DNA of 37,450 bases from an uncultured Oscillospiraceae bacterium (GCA_934615645.1 CAKTTR010000011.1:1-37450), one strand, 5' to 3'. Shown: positions 1 through 6,885, numbered from the stretch's first letter. The notes: generated by a model from the sequence alone, not told the origin. Made by a program: numbers and translations.

Positions 1-1
1 C

Positions 2-415
2 CTCATGTCCTCCCACCCGGGCAGCACGATGCGGGAGGCGGTGGAGCTGGCCCTCTATGTCAAAAGCCTGGGCTATATGCCCGAGCAGGTGCAGGATTTT
101 TACCCCACCCCGGCGACGGTCTCCACCACGATGTACTACACCGGGCTTGACCCCCGCACGATGCAGCCGGTCTATGTCCCCCGCAGCGCCCATGAGAAAA
201 ACATGCAGCGAGCCCTGCTCCAATACCAGGACCCGAAGAATTACCGTCTCGCCCTGGAGGCCCTGCACGCTGCCCACCGGGAAGACCTGATCGGCACCGG
301 CCCCGGCTGCCTGCTCCCGCCCCCGGGTGCAAAACGCGCCGCCCCGGTCAAAAAACCGAAAACGACGCGCCCCGTCCCGGAAAAGCGCCTGCGCAAGGCC
401 AAACGGCACCGCTGA
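2..415 (+). CDS. YgiQ-family radical SAM protein, C-terminal part (5' truncated by window edge)
   Basis: The reading frame is open from the first bases and ends at a TGA at 413-415, so only the last ~137 residues are present and the true start lies outside. The visible part matches the C-terminal region of the YgiQ/UPF0313 radical SAM family: an SSHPGST segment, then VQDFYPTP, STTMYYTGLDP, a VYVP stretch, an ALLQYQDPKNY segment and DLIGTGPGCLLPP. Similar blocks occur in the same order in E. coli YgiQ as I remember it. The radical SAM CxxxCxxC cluster motif would be N-terminal and cannot be seen. The last ~25 residues are Lys/Arg/Pro-rich, as is common in this family. The biochemical role of YgiQ is not established. 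The next gene on the same strand starts 95 nt downstream. Confidence 0.9.
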   Translation, partial: LMSSHPGSTMREAVELALYVKSLGYMPEQVQDFYPTPATVSTTMYYTGLDPRTMQPVYVPRSAHEKNMQRALLQYQDPKNYRLALEALHAAHREDLIGTGPGCLLPPPGAKRAAPVKKPKTTRPVPEKRLRKAKRHR

Positions 416-447
416 CCGCGTCGAGCCCCGCCGCAACAGAGCGCTGC

Positions 448-470
448 GGGCATATTGCCCCTGTTTTCCG
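448..470 (+). other. Short motif shared with the rimP leader (copy 1)
   Basis: A 23-nt stretch, GGGCAT followed by a GCCCC block and TGTTTTCCG, lies about 40 nt upstream of the OB-fold gene. A close copy is at 9568-9589 in the rimP leader. The 13 bases CCCCTGTTTTCCG are identical and the GGGCAT just upstream is also shared. In this copy GGGCA/TGCCC can form a small hairpin. The function is unknown, and it could be a chance match or a degenerate repeat. Confidence 0.4.
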
Positions 471-509
471 AATATAGATTCCCCAGATGAACAAAATGAG
501 GTGGGAGCT

Positions 510-1139
510 ATGGAAAACACTGCCAACCGCATCGACCTGCGGGGCGATCTTGTCGCATTGCCGGTGCTGTCGCACGAGAACCACGGGCAAAAGTTTTATC
601 GTTTTTTTCTGGATGTGGCGCGCCTGTCGGGCACGGCGGACCGGCTGCCGGTCATCGCCGCCCAGTCGGTTTTAGAGGAGATGGACCTTTCCGCGGGCAG
701 CCGCATCACCGTCACCGGCCAGGTCCGGTCTTACCATGTGCGGACAGAGGCCCGGCGCAAGCTGCTGCTTTTCGTCTACGCCCAGAGCCTGCAGACCAGC
801 GACGCCGCGCCGCTCAACGATGTCTTTCTCTCTGGCACGATCTGCAAGCCGCCGGTCTGCCGGCGCACCCCGCTGGGGCGGCAGATCTGTGACGTTATTC
901 TGGCCGTTCCCCGCCCCTACCGGCGGGCGGACTACCTGCCCTGCATTTTATGGGGGCGGAACGCCGCCGAAGCTGCGGCTGCCGCCGTCGGCGATGAATT
1001 GGAGCTGACCGGCCGCCTCCAAAGCCGCCAGTATACCAAGCGCCTGGGCGAGACGGCAGAAACGCGCACCGCCTACGAAGTCTCCGCCCTCTCTTCCCAC
1101 ATTTTGGAGTATTTCTCCCTGGAGGGCCCCGCCGAATAA
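510..1139 (+). CDS. Single-stranded DNA-binding protein-like, two OB folds
   Basis: This 209-residue protein is read as two consecutive OB-fold domains of the SSB/PriB type. Domain 1 is roughly residues 5-95, with the pattern RGDLVALPVLSHE and a central TVTGQVRSY strand. Domain 2 is roughly residues 100-205, opening with NDVFLSGTICKPP, containing a DVILAVPRPYRRADYLPCILWG strand pair, and closing with ELTGRLQSRQY. The second half looks most like a classical SSB core. Classical SSBs have one OB fold and an acidic tail ending in DDIPF; here there is no such tail, so recruitment of SSB partners by that route is not expected. The ATG at 510 was chosen because GAGGTGGG lies just upstream; the frame is open further upstream without a suitable site. 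A role in DNA replication or repair is inferred from the fold only. Confidence 0.7.
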   Translation: MENTANRIDLRGDLVALPVLSHENHGQKFYRFFLDVARLSGTADRLPVIAAQSVLEEMDLSAGSRITVTGQVRSYHVRTEARRKLLLFVYAQSLQTSDAAPLNDVFLSGTICKPPVCRRTPLGRQICDVILAVPRPYRRADYLPCILWGRNAAEAAAAAVGDELELTGRLQSRQYTKRLGETAETRTAYEVSALSSHILEYFSLEGPAE

Positions 1140-1142
1140 TGC

Positions 1143-1190
1143 AAAAACCGTACCGCGTTCAGGTGTTCTCGCCTGCGCGGTACGGTTTTT
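1143..1190. terminator. Bidirectional intrinsic terminator
   Basis: A perfect 15-bp inverted repeat, AAAAACCGTACCGCG and its complement, encloses an 18-nt loop. The A-run on one side and T-run on the other allow it to end transcription from the plus-strand OB-fold gene and the convergent minus-strand DUF2812-like gene. Confidence 0.9.
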
Positions 1191-1208
1191 ATTCTGCCTG
1201 CTGCGCCG

Positions 1209-1748
1209 TCAGCCCGCCAGGGCATCCTTTTCCAGCGCTTCCTGCATATATTTGATAAGATATGTATTGCCCAGCACCAGCAGCAGCGGGATGACCGCCA
1301 GGCGCATGACGAGGTTGACCGTCGCATAGCCGATAACGACCAGCGCCGCCGTCAAAACAAGCTCGATCCTGCGCCAGGTCTCCAGCCGCCGGATCACCGC
1401 GGCAAACATCCGGTCGATGCTCTCCCGGTCGCCCTCCAGGCGCTGGGGCGCGCCTTCTGCGAAAGCATCCAGCGGCTTGCGGAAATAGAGCCAGCCCTGC
1501 TCCCGGCAAACCAGCTCCCACCCCGCCCGCTCCTGGGCGGCCAGGTAGGTGATCTCCTCCGCCGAGCCCGGCGCACCGGCGCAATAGCCCAGCCGATGCC
1601 GGCAGGGCACACCGCCTGGGGCAAAAACCTGCTTCTTATGCGTCGCAGAGACAAGCGCATACCCCTGCGCCGCCTGGGCATCGAGCAGCTGTTCCAGCTT
1701 TCTAAATTGCCAGCTGGAAAAGCGTTTATGTAAAACCAGTTCCGCCAT
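1209..1748 (-). CDS. DUF2812-like protein with C-terminal membrane segments
   Basis: The 179-residue protein has an N-terminal soluble part that resembles DUF2812: a pattern of LEQLLDAQAAQGYAL, a hydrophobic strand with VFAPG, then CRHRLGY, and a second AAQERAGWELVC...GWLYFRKP block. The C-terminal third carries two hydrophobic stretches (about residues 126-146 and 148-165) likely to span the membrane. DUF2812 proteins are common in Firmicutes, often near PadR regulators, but no regulator is seen here and the function is unknown. The ATG at 1748 was preferred over an in-frame GTG at 1760 because the ribosome binding site GAGGTGG overlaps the GTG. It stands alone between two terminators and has its own promoter. 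Confidence 0.6.
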   Translation of the reverse strand: MAELVLHKRFSSWQFRKLEQLLDAQAAQGYALVSATHKKQVFAPGGVPCRHRLGYCAGAPGSAEEITYLAAQERAGWELVCREQGWLYFRKPLDAFAEGAPQRLEGDRESIDRMFAAVIRRLETWRRIELVLTAALVVIGYATVNLVMRLAVIPLLLVLGNTYLIKYMQEALEKDALAG

Positions 1749-1777
1749 AGGCCACCTCACGTCGTGTATTTTTTTCT

Positions 1778-1805
1778 ATTATAGCAAGCCCGGCGAAAAA
1801 CGCAA
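1778..1805 (-). promoter_or_regulatory. Sigma-A type promoter of the DUF2812-like gene
   Basis: Reading the minus strand, TTGCGT (1805-1800) and TATAAT (1783-1778) are separated by 16 bp and lie about 30 bp upstream of the start codon at 1748. Confidence 0.7.
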
Positions 1806-1820
1806 GGGGGCAAATCTGGA

Positions 1821-1842
1821 GCAGGGCGCCGCAGCGCCCTGC
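1821..1842 (-). terminator. Hairpin after the Cys-rich gene, possible terminator
   Basis: GCAGGGCGC, loop CGCA, GCGCCCTGC forms a perfect 9-bp stem 15 nt past the stop codon of the Cys-rich gene. There is no good U-run downstream on the minus strand, so it may act as a weak terminator or a 3'-end stabiliser. Confidence 0.5.
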
Positions 1843-1856
1843 CCCAATGGCAGCGG

Positions 1857-2117
1857 TTAACCGCCGCAACCACAGCGGTCATTGCCGCTGCTCCGGCCAT
1901 TGCCGCTGCTGCGATCGCTGCCGCTGCAGCCATTGCAGCCATTGCAGCTGTTGCAGCCATTGCAGCTGTTACAGCTGTTGCAGCCGCAGCCGCAGCCACA
2001 GCCACAGCCGCATTGGCTGCTCTGCGCCCGCTCCATGGTCGCGGTCACGCCGCAGTGATTAAACTCCGGCATACAGCCGATGCCGATCCCACCGAAAAAA
2101 TGCCCATTCCAGCACAT
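1857..2117 (-). CDS. Very cysteine-rich small protein with CG and CNS/CNG tandem repeats
   Basis: I do not recognise this 86-residue protein. Seventeen of its residues are cysteine. Residues 1-30 form a non-repetitive head with C2, C15 and C22, containing GGIGIGC. Residues 36-46 are an alternating Cys-Gly run giving six cysteines as CxC. Residues 46-64 continue as Cys-Asn-Ser/Gly triplets giving CxxC spacing six times. The tail is Ser/Gly/Asn/Arg-rich and ends CGCGG. There is no signal peptide or membrane helix. GGGAGG lies 7 nt upstream of the ATG and supports this start. CxC/CxxC arrays suit metal binding (metallothionein-like) or dense disulfide crosslinking as in spore coat proteins; a modified-peptide precursor is less likely because no maturase gene is adjacent. 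The assignment is open. The gene lies under an unusual structured leader. Confidence 0.75.
   Translation of the reverse strand: MCWNGHFFGGIGIGCMPEFNHCGVTATMERAQSSQCGCGCGCGCGCNSCNSCNGCNSCNGCNGCSGSDRSSGNGRSSGNDRCGCGG
1926..2012. repeat. In-frame coding microsatellite in the Cys-rich gene
   Basis: The segment encoding residues 36-64 is built from 6-nt units (CxC part) followed by imperfect 9-nt units (CxxC part), seen on the plus strand as GCAGCC/ACAGCC and CAGCCATTG/CAGCTGTTG. Both unit lengths are multiples of three, so slippage would change the number of Cys motifs without a frameshift. Confidence 0.85.
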
Positions 2118-2197
2118 AACGGTACCTCCCGACTTAGAATTTGGAAGCCCTCTCCACCGAGTTCTTCCGCCTCATCCTATGTCGGAATGGTACCGTT
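2118..2197 (-). promoter_or_regulatory. Shine-Dalgarno-sequestering hairpin in the Cys-rich gene leader
   Basis: On the minus strand the 5' arm (2197-2181) starts AACGGTACC and ends CCGAC. The 3' arm (2133-2118) is GTCGGGAGGTACCGTT and ends directly at the ATG. The arms pair over GTCGG/CCGAC and GGTACCGTT/AACGGTACC, with only 2-3 unpaired bases. The 3' arm contains the GGGAGG ribosome binding site, so the folded form would hide it. The 47-nt loop (2180-2134) can form an inner GGAAG/CTTCC pairing. This is the architecture of translational attenuators and thermosensors; no known riboswitch class was recognised. Confidence 0.6.
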
Positions 2198-2205
2198 TGT
2201 GTCAA

Positions 2206-2346
2206 CTACAGGGATTCTGTGGCGCTGGTCTGGGGCAGCGGCAGATCGGAGCGGTGCTGCGACACACCATTGCCCGGGCATCCGGCATGGATGACCGGCA
2301 GCTTCGGGTCCTGCAGCTGATCCGGCAGCTGCGGTTTCTTTTCCAT
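2206..2346 (-). CDS. Possible 46-residue peptide ORF upstream of the Cys-rich gene
   Basis: A short open frame runs from an ATG at 2346 to a TAG at 2206-2208, with GGGGTGA just upstream as a usable ribosome binding site. The product is Pro/Gln/Leu-rich with a single Cys in an HAGCPGNG stretch; I do not recognise it. Its stop lies 8 nt before the hairpin that hides the ribosome binding site of the Cys-rich gene, so if translated, its ribosomes could influence that hairpin. Against it: the candidate promoter just upstream would start transcription inside or very near its ribosome binding site, and no homology was recognised. Confidence 0.35.
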   Translation of the reverse strand: MEKKPQLPDQLQDPKLPVIHAGCPGNGVSQHRSDLPLPQTSATESL

Positions 2347-2360
2347 TTTATCACCCCGGC

Positions 2361-2389
2361 TATAGTATGCCTGCCGGAGCGAAAATGTA
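2361..2389 (-). promoter_or_regulatory. Candidate sporulation-type (SigK/SigG-like) promoter
   Basis: On the minus strand CATACTATA (2369-2361) fits the late mother-cell -10 pattern CATAnnnTA, with TACA (2389-2386) 16 bp upstream against the expected mACm. The same -10 also fits the SigG pattern CATnhTA, with ACATA 18 bp upstream. No convincing SigA -35 is present. The consensus sequences are those of Bacillus subtilis, recalled from memory. Confidence 0.35.
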
Positions 2390-2400
2390 TGTATGCCGCG

Positions 2401-4149
2401 CTACTTTGCCCGCAGCCGCTCCACCAGCTGCGCATCCGGCGTCACGTAGCCGGTGCGATAGGTCGTATAGACGACCATGCCCGGCTTTGCGCCGCCGGGC
2501 TTTTTGACAAAGCGCACCGGCGTATAATCCACCGGGACGCCCTGCCCCTCCCGGGCCTGGGAATAATAGGCCGCCAGCATCATCGCCTCCGTCACAGTCC
2601 GGTCCGGCGGCGTCTTTCCATGGCAGGAGATGATGACATGGCTGCCGTGGATCTTCTGCGTATGGAGCCAGAGGTCCGATTTATAGGCCAGCTTCAGGGT
2701 CAGCTGGTCGTTCTGCCGGTTGTTCCGGCCCACATAAATATAAAAGCCGTCTGAGGAGCAAAACTCCATCGGCTTTGCCGGGGCTGTCTTCGGCTGACTG
2801 CGTTTGCCGCTGTGGCGCAGATAGCCGCCCAGCTCCAGCTCCGTGCGGATCTCCGCCAGGTCCCGCTCACATTCGGCCCGTGCAATGGTCTCCAGCACGC
2901 TGGCCAGATAATCCTCCTCTGCCCGCCCCTGGGCGATCTGCTCGGTCAGTACCCGCTGGGCGGTCTTCGCCTTGGCGTAGTCCTTATAAAACTTTGCCGC
3001 GTTTTGCTGCGGCGAGAGCTTCGGCGAGAGGGGGATGTCGATCTGGCGCATCTCTGGGTCATAAAAATCCGTCGCCGTCAGCCGGACCTGGCCCCGCTGC
3101 ATCTGCCAGAGGTTCGCCGTGACGATATCCCCCAGCTGCCGGGTGCGCTCCCGATCCGTGGACGCGGCCAGCTCCTTCTCCTGCAGCGCCAGCTTGCGGA
3201 CAACGCGGCTGTGCAGATTCGAAACGGTCTTGCGCAGTGCCTGGGATTTCTGCTGCATCAGCTCCCGCCGGTCCCGCTCGCCATAAAAATCATCCAGCAG
3301 CTGCCAGCACGTCTCATAGGCCGCCTGCTGGCGGGCCGCGCCGTACTGCCCGATGGGCCGCCAGGAGAAATCCGCAGGCTTTCCATCCGGCTGACGCAGC
3401 ATCGTCGGCTGGAATTCACCCTGGCGGACCGAGGCAAAGAGCGCCGCCAGCCGCTCCGGCGCATCTGGCGGCAGCGCCCGAGCCGATGCTTCCGTGCTGC
3501 CCGTCAGCGCAAAGGCAATCTCCCGGCAGATCAGCGGCGACAGGCCGTTAAACTGCGCCAGCAGCCATTTTTGCAGCGGCATATCCGGCGCGTCCTGCAG
3601 CGCAGATGCCCAATCATCCCGGCGCAGCGGCAGGGGGTCGCGCTTGTCCTGCCCCGGCGGCGTGTGATAGAACAGCCCCGGCAGGACCTGACGCCGCTCG
3701 GACATTAAAATATCCACCCGGCGCAGGCAGTCGATGATCCGCCCCGCGCCGTCGCACAAGATCAGGTTCGAGGTGCGGCCCATCAGCTCGGCATAGAGCC
3801 GCTTTTCCGTCGGCACACCCATCTCATCCGTGCAGTCAAAGGTCAGGCAAACCGCCCGCTCCATCGGCTGCTGCGTGATGCTCCGCAGGCGGCCGCCGCC
3901 CAAGTGCTTGCGCAGCAGCATGCAAAACATCGGCGGCTGGGCCGGGTTTTCCAGGCTCAGCGCTGTCAGCTGCAGCCGGGGGTGGGCGGGGTTGGCCGTC
4001 AGCAGCAGGCGCTTTGCCCCCTGGCTGCCCCGCAGCTGCAGCACGAGCGTATCCCGCTCCGGCTGATAAATTTTATCCACCTTCGCACCCTGCAGCGGCT
4101 GCTGCAGCTCCTGCGTCACGGCGGAGAGAAAAATCGCGTCAAAGGGCAT
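2401..4149 (-). CDS. rqcH: RqcH, ribosome-associated quality control protein (NFACT family)
   Basis: RqcH binds stalled 50S-peptidyl-tRNA complexes and directs C-terminal alanine tailing of the trapped nascent chain, marking it for degradation. The 582-residue length fits the family (about 570 in Bacillus). The N-terminal NFACT-N part opens MPFDAIFLSAVTQEL and contains the RRQVLPGLFY block. The middle (about 260-440) includes Arg/Gln-rich helices that read as the helix-hairpin and coiled-coil region. The C-terminal NFACT-R part has GFYIYVGRNNRQNDQL and DLWLHTQKIHGSHVII. The family is also annotated as fibronectin-binding FbpA/YloA; the RQC role is the better supported. The ATG at 4149 follows GGAGGAG and lies inside the end of the Mini-RNase III gene (11-nt overlap), so the two are translationally coupled. 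The frame continues upstream but only as shadow of that gene. Confidence 0.93.
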   Translation of the reverse strand: MPFDAIFLSAVTQELQQPLQGAKVDKIYQPERDTLVLQLRGSQGAKRLLLTANPAHPRLQLTALSLENPAQPPMFCMLLRKHLGGGRLRSITQQPMERAVCLTFDCTDEMGVPTEKRLYAELMGRTSNLILCDGAGRIIDCLRRVDILMSERRQVLPGLFYHTPPGQDKRDPLPLRRDDWASALQDAPDMPLQKWLLAQFNGLSPLICREIAFALTGSTEASARALPPDAPERLAALFASVRQGEFQPTMLRQPDGKPADFSWRPIGQYGAARQQAAYETCWQLLDDFYGERDRRELMQQKSQALRKTVSNLHSRVVRKLALQEKELAASTDRERTRQLGDIVTANLWQMQRGQVRLTATDFYDPEMRQIDIPLSPKLSPQQNAAKFYKDYAKAKTAQRVLTEQIAQGRAEEDYLASVLETIARAECERDLAEIRTELELGGYLRHSGKRSQPKTAPAKPMEFCSSDGFYIYVGRNNRQNDQLTLKLAYKSDLWLHTQKIHGSHVIISCHGKTPPDRTVTEAMMLAAYYSQAREGQGVPVDYTPVRFVKKPGGAKPGMVVYTTYRTGYVTPDAQLVERLRAK

Positions 4150-4552
4150 TGGTCTCCTCCATCCCAAGCAAAAACAGTTCATTGATCCGGTCTCGCGCGC
4201 CCAGCAGGTACAGCGCGCCGCACAGCGCCTCCAGCCCGGTGGCCATGGCATATTGAGCATGGGTCGCGTTTTTCGGCACCGCATGTACATGGGTGTTGCG
4301 GCCCCGCTTGTAATAGGCCAACTCCTCCGGGGTCAGCACCGGCAAAATGCGTTCGACAAACGCCGCCTGCGCCGGAGCCGCCACATACCGGACCGTCGCC
4401 CGGTGCAGATCCCCCGACTTTGCCACCCCGTGGGCGCACAGCCAGCTGCGGACCAGCAGCTCAAACACGCCGTCCCCCAAATGGGCCAGCCCGAGAACGG
4501 AGATCTCCCCAAGCTCCTGGGGCGTCATATGCATCTCAAAATAGTTTTCCAA
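4139..4552 (-). CDS. mrnC: Mini-ribonuclease III
   Basis: Mini-III is a compact RNase III catalytic domain without a dsRNA-binding domain; in Bacillus it matures 23S rRNA ends. The 137-residue protein has the signature AHLGDGVFELLVR, with the catalytic Asp at about residue 27, and the second acidic motif in ATGLEALCGALYLLG near the C terminus. A KRGRNTHVHAVPKNATHAQYAMATG segment is typical of the family. The start is taken as TTG at 4552, because AAGGAGG lies 5 nt upstream; an internal ATG at 4534 is the alternative. It overlaps rqcH by 11 nt, forming a two-gene unit that couples rRNA maturation to ribosome rescue. In many Firmicutes mrnC instead neighbours cysS. No clear SigA promoter was found between it and the upstream terminator. 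Confidence 0.93.
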   Translation of the reverse strand: MENYFEMHMTPQELGEISVLGLAHLGDGVFELLVRSWLCAHGVAKSGDLHRATVRYVAAPAQAAFVERILPVLTPEELAYYKRGRNTHVHAVPKNATHAQYAMATGLEALCGALYLLGARDRINELFLLGMEETNAL

Positions 4553-4599
4553 GGAAGCCTCCTTCTATCCCGGCAGCGGCGTTTCGCTGCCAAAACACG

Positions 4600-4628
4600 C
4601 AAAAGGGAACCGTTCTGGTTCCCTTTTG
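4600..4628 (-). terminator. Intrinsic terminator of the SLH/YkuD gene
   Basis: CAAAAGGGAACC and its exact complement form a 12-bp stem with a 5-nt loop, with a T-run on the minus strand. A second hairpin, CGGCTCC/GGAGCCG at 4634-4652, lies between it and the stop codon. A third small stem (4571-4591) sits just before mrnC. Confidence 0.85.
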
Positions 4629-4674
4629 CCGCGCGGCTCCGGTCAGGAGCCGGGTTTCAAATACAAAACTTTCT

Positions 4675-6885
4675 TTAATAGACCAGAACCGTCGAACCCA
4701 GCGGTACATTGAACAGCCAGCGGGCCTCCTCCGTGTTCATCCGGATACAGCCGTGGGAGATCATCACATTCAGGTCACTGGTGACATATGCACCGGTGGC
4801 CGTGCTCTTCATGCGGCTGTGGAAGGCATATGCGCCGTTCCAGCGGCTGATGGAATCGACATACCAGGTGCCGTAGTCCCAGCGGGCGTAGGGCTCATGG
4901 GTCTGCATTTTGTACAGGCCGGGGGGCGTCCGCGTGCTGGCTGCGCCGATGCCGCAGTTATAGGTCTTGATCAGCGACCAGTGGCCCTTGGAGCCCTTGA
5001 AGACATTGACCTTCGTCCGGTACAGATTGATCCAAACCATATAGCTCGTGTTGCTGCTGTAGCCCATGGCGTTGACGAACGTCTCTTTCTGATACTGGGT
5101 GTAGTCCCCGGAGGCGATGGAGCCGTTGACCTGAGGAATGGAGACCGCTTTGTTGATCTTGACCGTCGTCGTACCTTCAACTTCCTCATCGTCATAGACC
5201 AGGACAGCCTTGATCGTCGAAGAGGTGGGCATACTGTGGGAGAAATAATAGGTATGGCGGAATGTGCTTGTCGTCCCCTCCCGGATGGAGATGCCCTGGG
5301 ACTGGGTCAGGTTGCCGTCCACATACCAGCGCAGCGTGCAGGACCTGGCGTTGCTCTCAGCGCCGTAACCCGTGTTGACGCCTGTGACCGTCGCCGTGAT
5401 CGTCGCCGTCGGCGCGGTGGAGGAGACGGTCTGGCCGCTGCTCAGAGTGAGCTTCGTGCCGGTCAGGCCCCGGTCGAGCTCTTCGTCCAGCTTGCCATAT
5501 TTGCAGGTGATGGTGTAGCCCTTGCCGTGGACGAGGATATGCTCTGCATAGCCGCCGCCGGAGAGGGTGACATATTTGGGATTGATGGTGACATCCTTCG
5601 CCGTGCCATCCAGGACGAAGCTACCCTTGCGAGCGTCCAACGTCAGGCTGCCGATCTCCGTCCCCTTCTGGGCCGTGACGCTGCTGGCGGAAACCGTCAC
5701 GGTATCGTATTTGCCGAGGATCGTGCTGCTGCCGCCGATGGTCAGCGTCTTGGCATCGCCAGCGTAGACCATTGAATTCTGGCAGGAGAGATACGCCTGC
5801 TGCACTGCAGTGTCGCAATCCACGATCGAATGGGAGAGCACCACCAGATTCTGCAGCGTGCAGCCCCGCAGCGTGATGCGCGCGCCATCCTTGGAGAGGA
5901 CGACGAGATTGCCGCTGATCTTGACATCCTGGAGCGTCAGATCGCCCATGGCGCAGGTCAGGACCAGATTGCCGTCAATGACCGCGCCGTCGGCAATGGC
6001 GTCGCTGCTGGCATAGAGCACATTACCCTGCTCCGGCAGCTGATCTGCTGCAGTGCAGATCTTGCCATTTTTGCCAAAGAGACTATAGAGCACCTGGGCC
6101 AGCTCTTCACGGGTGATGGTCGCCTGGGGATTCAGGCAATTTCTCGTATCGCCCTGCACATAGCCTGCCCGGACCAGCGCGCCGACACAGCCAGCGGCAT
6201 ACGCGCTGACACGGGATGCGTCTTCATAGCCAGCAAAGTCACTGGCAGAGCCGTCCCGCAGGCCGAAAGCCCGGCCGATGACGGTAAATGCCTGCTCCCG
6301 GGTGATCTTCAGGTCCGGTGAGAATGCCGTCGCCGAGGTGCCGTAGAAAATGCCCAGCTGCACTGCCGCCGCAACATACGGCGTATACCAGCCGTTTGCC
6401 AGGTCCTGGAAGGCGGAGAGATCCGCCGGGGTGATGACCGCCTGCTTCTGACCATCCACCGCACCAACCATTACGGTCAGCATCGTCGCCATCTGGGCGC
6501 GGGTGGCAGAGTCTGTCGGATGGAGTTGGCCGTCACCGTAGCCGGAGAGAATGCCGTGCTCCACAGCAAAGGCCAACGCGTCATGGGACCAGCCCGCCGG
6601 GATCTCGATCTTCTGCACAGCCGCAGGCAGCGGTGCATCCGCTGGCTCTGCTTCCTCGGCCGGCGCAGGAGCTTGCTCAGGCTGGGCCTCCTGCGCGCTC
6701 TGCTGCGGCTCCGCCTCCGGCGGCTCCTGCTCCGGTGCTTCCGCTTCCGGCAGCGTCTGGCTGGTCGCCGCTTCTGCTGCAGGCGCCTCCAGCCCATCGC
6801 CGGGCAAGGCCAGCGCTGTCATCTGCAGCGCGAAGACTGCCACCAGTGCCAGGCAAAGCAGCCGAATATGTAATGTTTTTTTCAT
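4675..6885 (-). CDS. Secreted SLH-domain protein with C-terminal YkuD L,D-transpeptidase domain
   Basis: This 736-residue exported protein most likely crosslinks or modifies peptidoglycan while held in the cell wall. Residues 1-27 are a signal peptide (MKKTLHIRLL then a hydrophobic core ending ALA). Residues 32-88 are an Ala/Glu/Pro/Gln linker. Three S-layer homology repeats follow at about 98-140, 158-207 and 217-270, each ending in an R-QMAT, REQAF or REELAQVL helix; SLH domains bind pyruvylated wall polymers. Residues ~285-480 are short Val/Ile/Leu-rich repeats with a Thr/Asn pattern (for example DGNLVLTCAMGDLTLQDVKISGNLVVLS) that read as a parallel beta-helix. The last ~125 residues are YkuD, with the catalytic signature SHGCIRM (His711, Cys713). 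GAGGGCGG precedes the ATG at 6885. The three-part architecture is unusual to my knowledge. Confidence 0.9.
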   Translation of the reverse strand: MKKTLHIRLLCLALVAVFALQMTALALPGDGLEAPAAEAATSQTLPEAEAPEQEPPEAEPQQSAQEAQPEQAPAPAEEAEPADAPLPAAVQKIEIPAGWSHDALAFAVEHGILSGYGDGQLHPTDSATRAQMATMLTVMVGAVDGQKQAVITPADLSAFQDLANGWYTPYVAAAVQLGIFYGTSATAFSPDLKITREQAFTVIGRAFGLRDGSASDFAGYEDASRVSAYAAGCVGALVRAGYVQGDTRNCLNPQATITREELAQVLYSLFGKNGKICTAADQLPEQGNVLYASSDAIADGAVIDGNLVLTCAMGDLTLQDVKISGNLVVLSKDGARITLRGCTLQNLVVLSHSIVDCDTAVQQAYLSCQNSMVYAGDAKTLTIGGSSTILGKYDTVTVSASSVTAQKGTEIGSLTLDARKGSFVLDGTAKDVTINPKYVTLSGGGYAEHILVHGKGYTITCKYGKLDEELDRGLTGTKLTLSSGQTVSSTAPTATITATVTGVNTGYGAESNARSCTLRWYVDGNLTQSQGISIREGTTSTFRHTYYFSHSMPTSSTIKAVLVYDDEEVEGTTTVKINKAVSIPQVNGSIASGDYTQYQKETFVNAMGYSSNTSYMVWINLYRTKVNVFKGSKGHWSLIKTYNCGIGAASTRTPPGLYKMQTHEPYARWDYGTWYVDSISRWNGAYAFHSRMKSTATGAYVTSDLNVMISHGCIRMNTEEARWLFNVPLGSTVLVY

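Noticed and set aside
1926..2012. CRISPR-like appearance of the short tandem repeats
   Set aside because: Units of 6-9 nt with no spacers, and they encode a regular protein repeat.
2200..2205. TTGACA on the minus strand as -35 of the Cys-rich gene
   Set aside because: No acceptable -10 at 16-18 bp (ACATAG or CATAGG only), and using it would leave the 5' arm of the conserved inverted repeat untranscribed.
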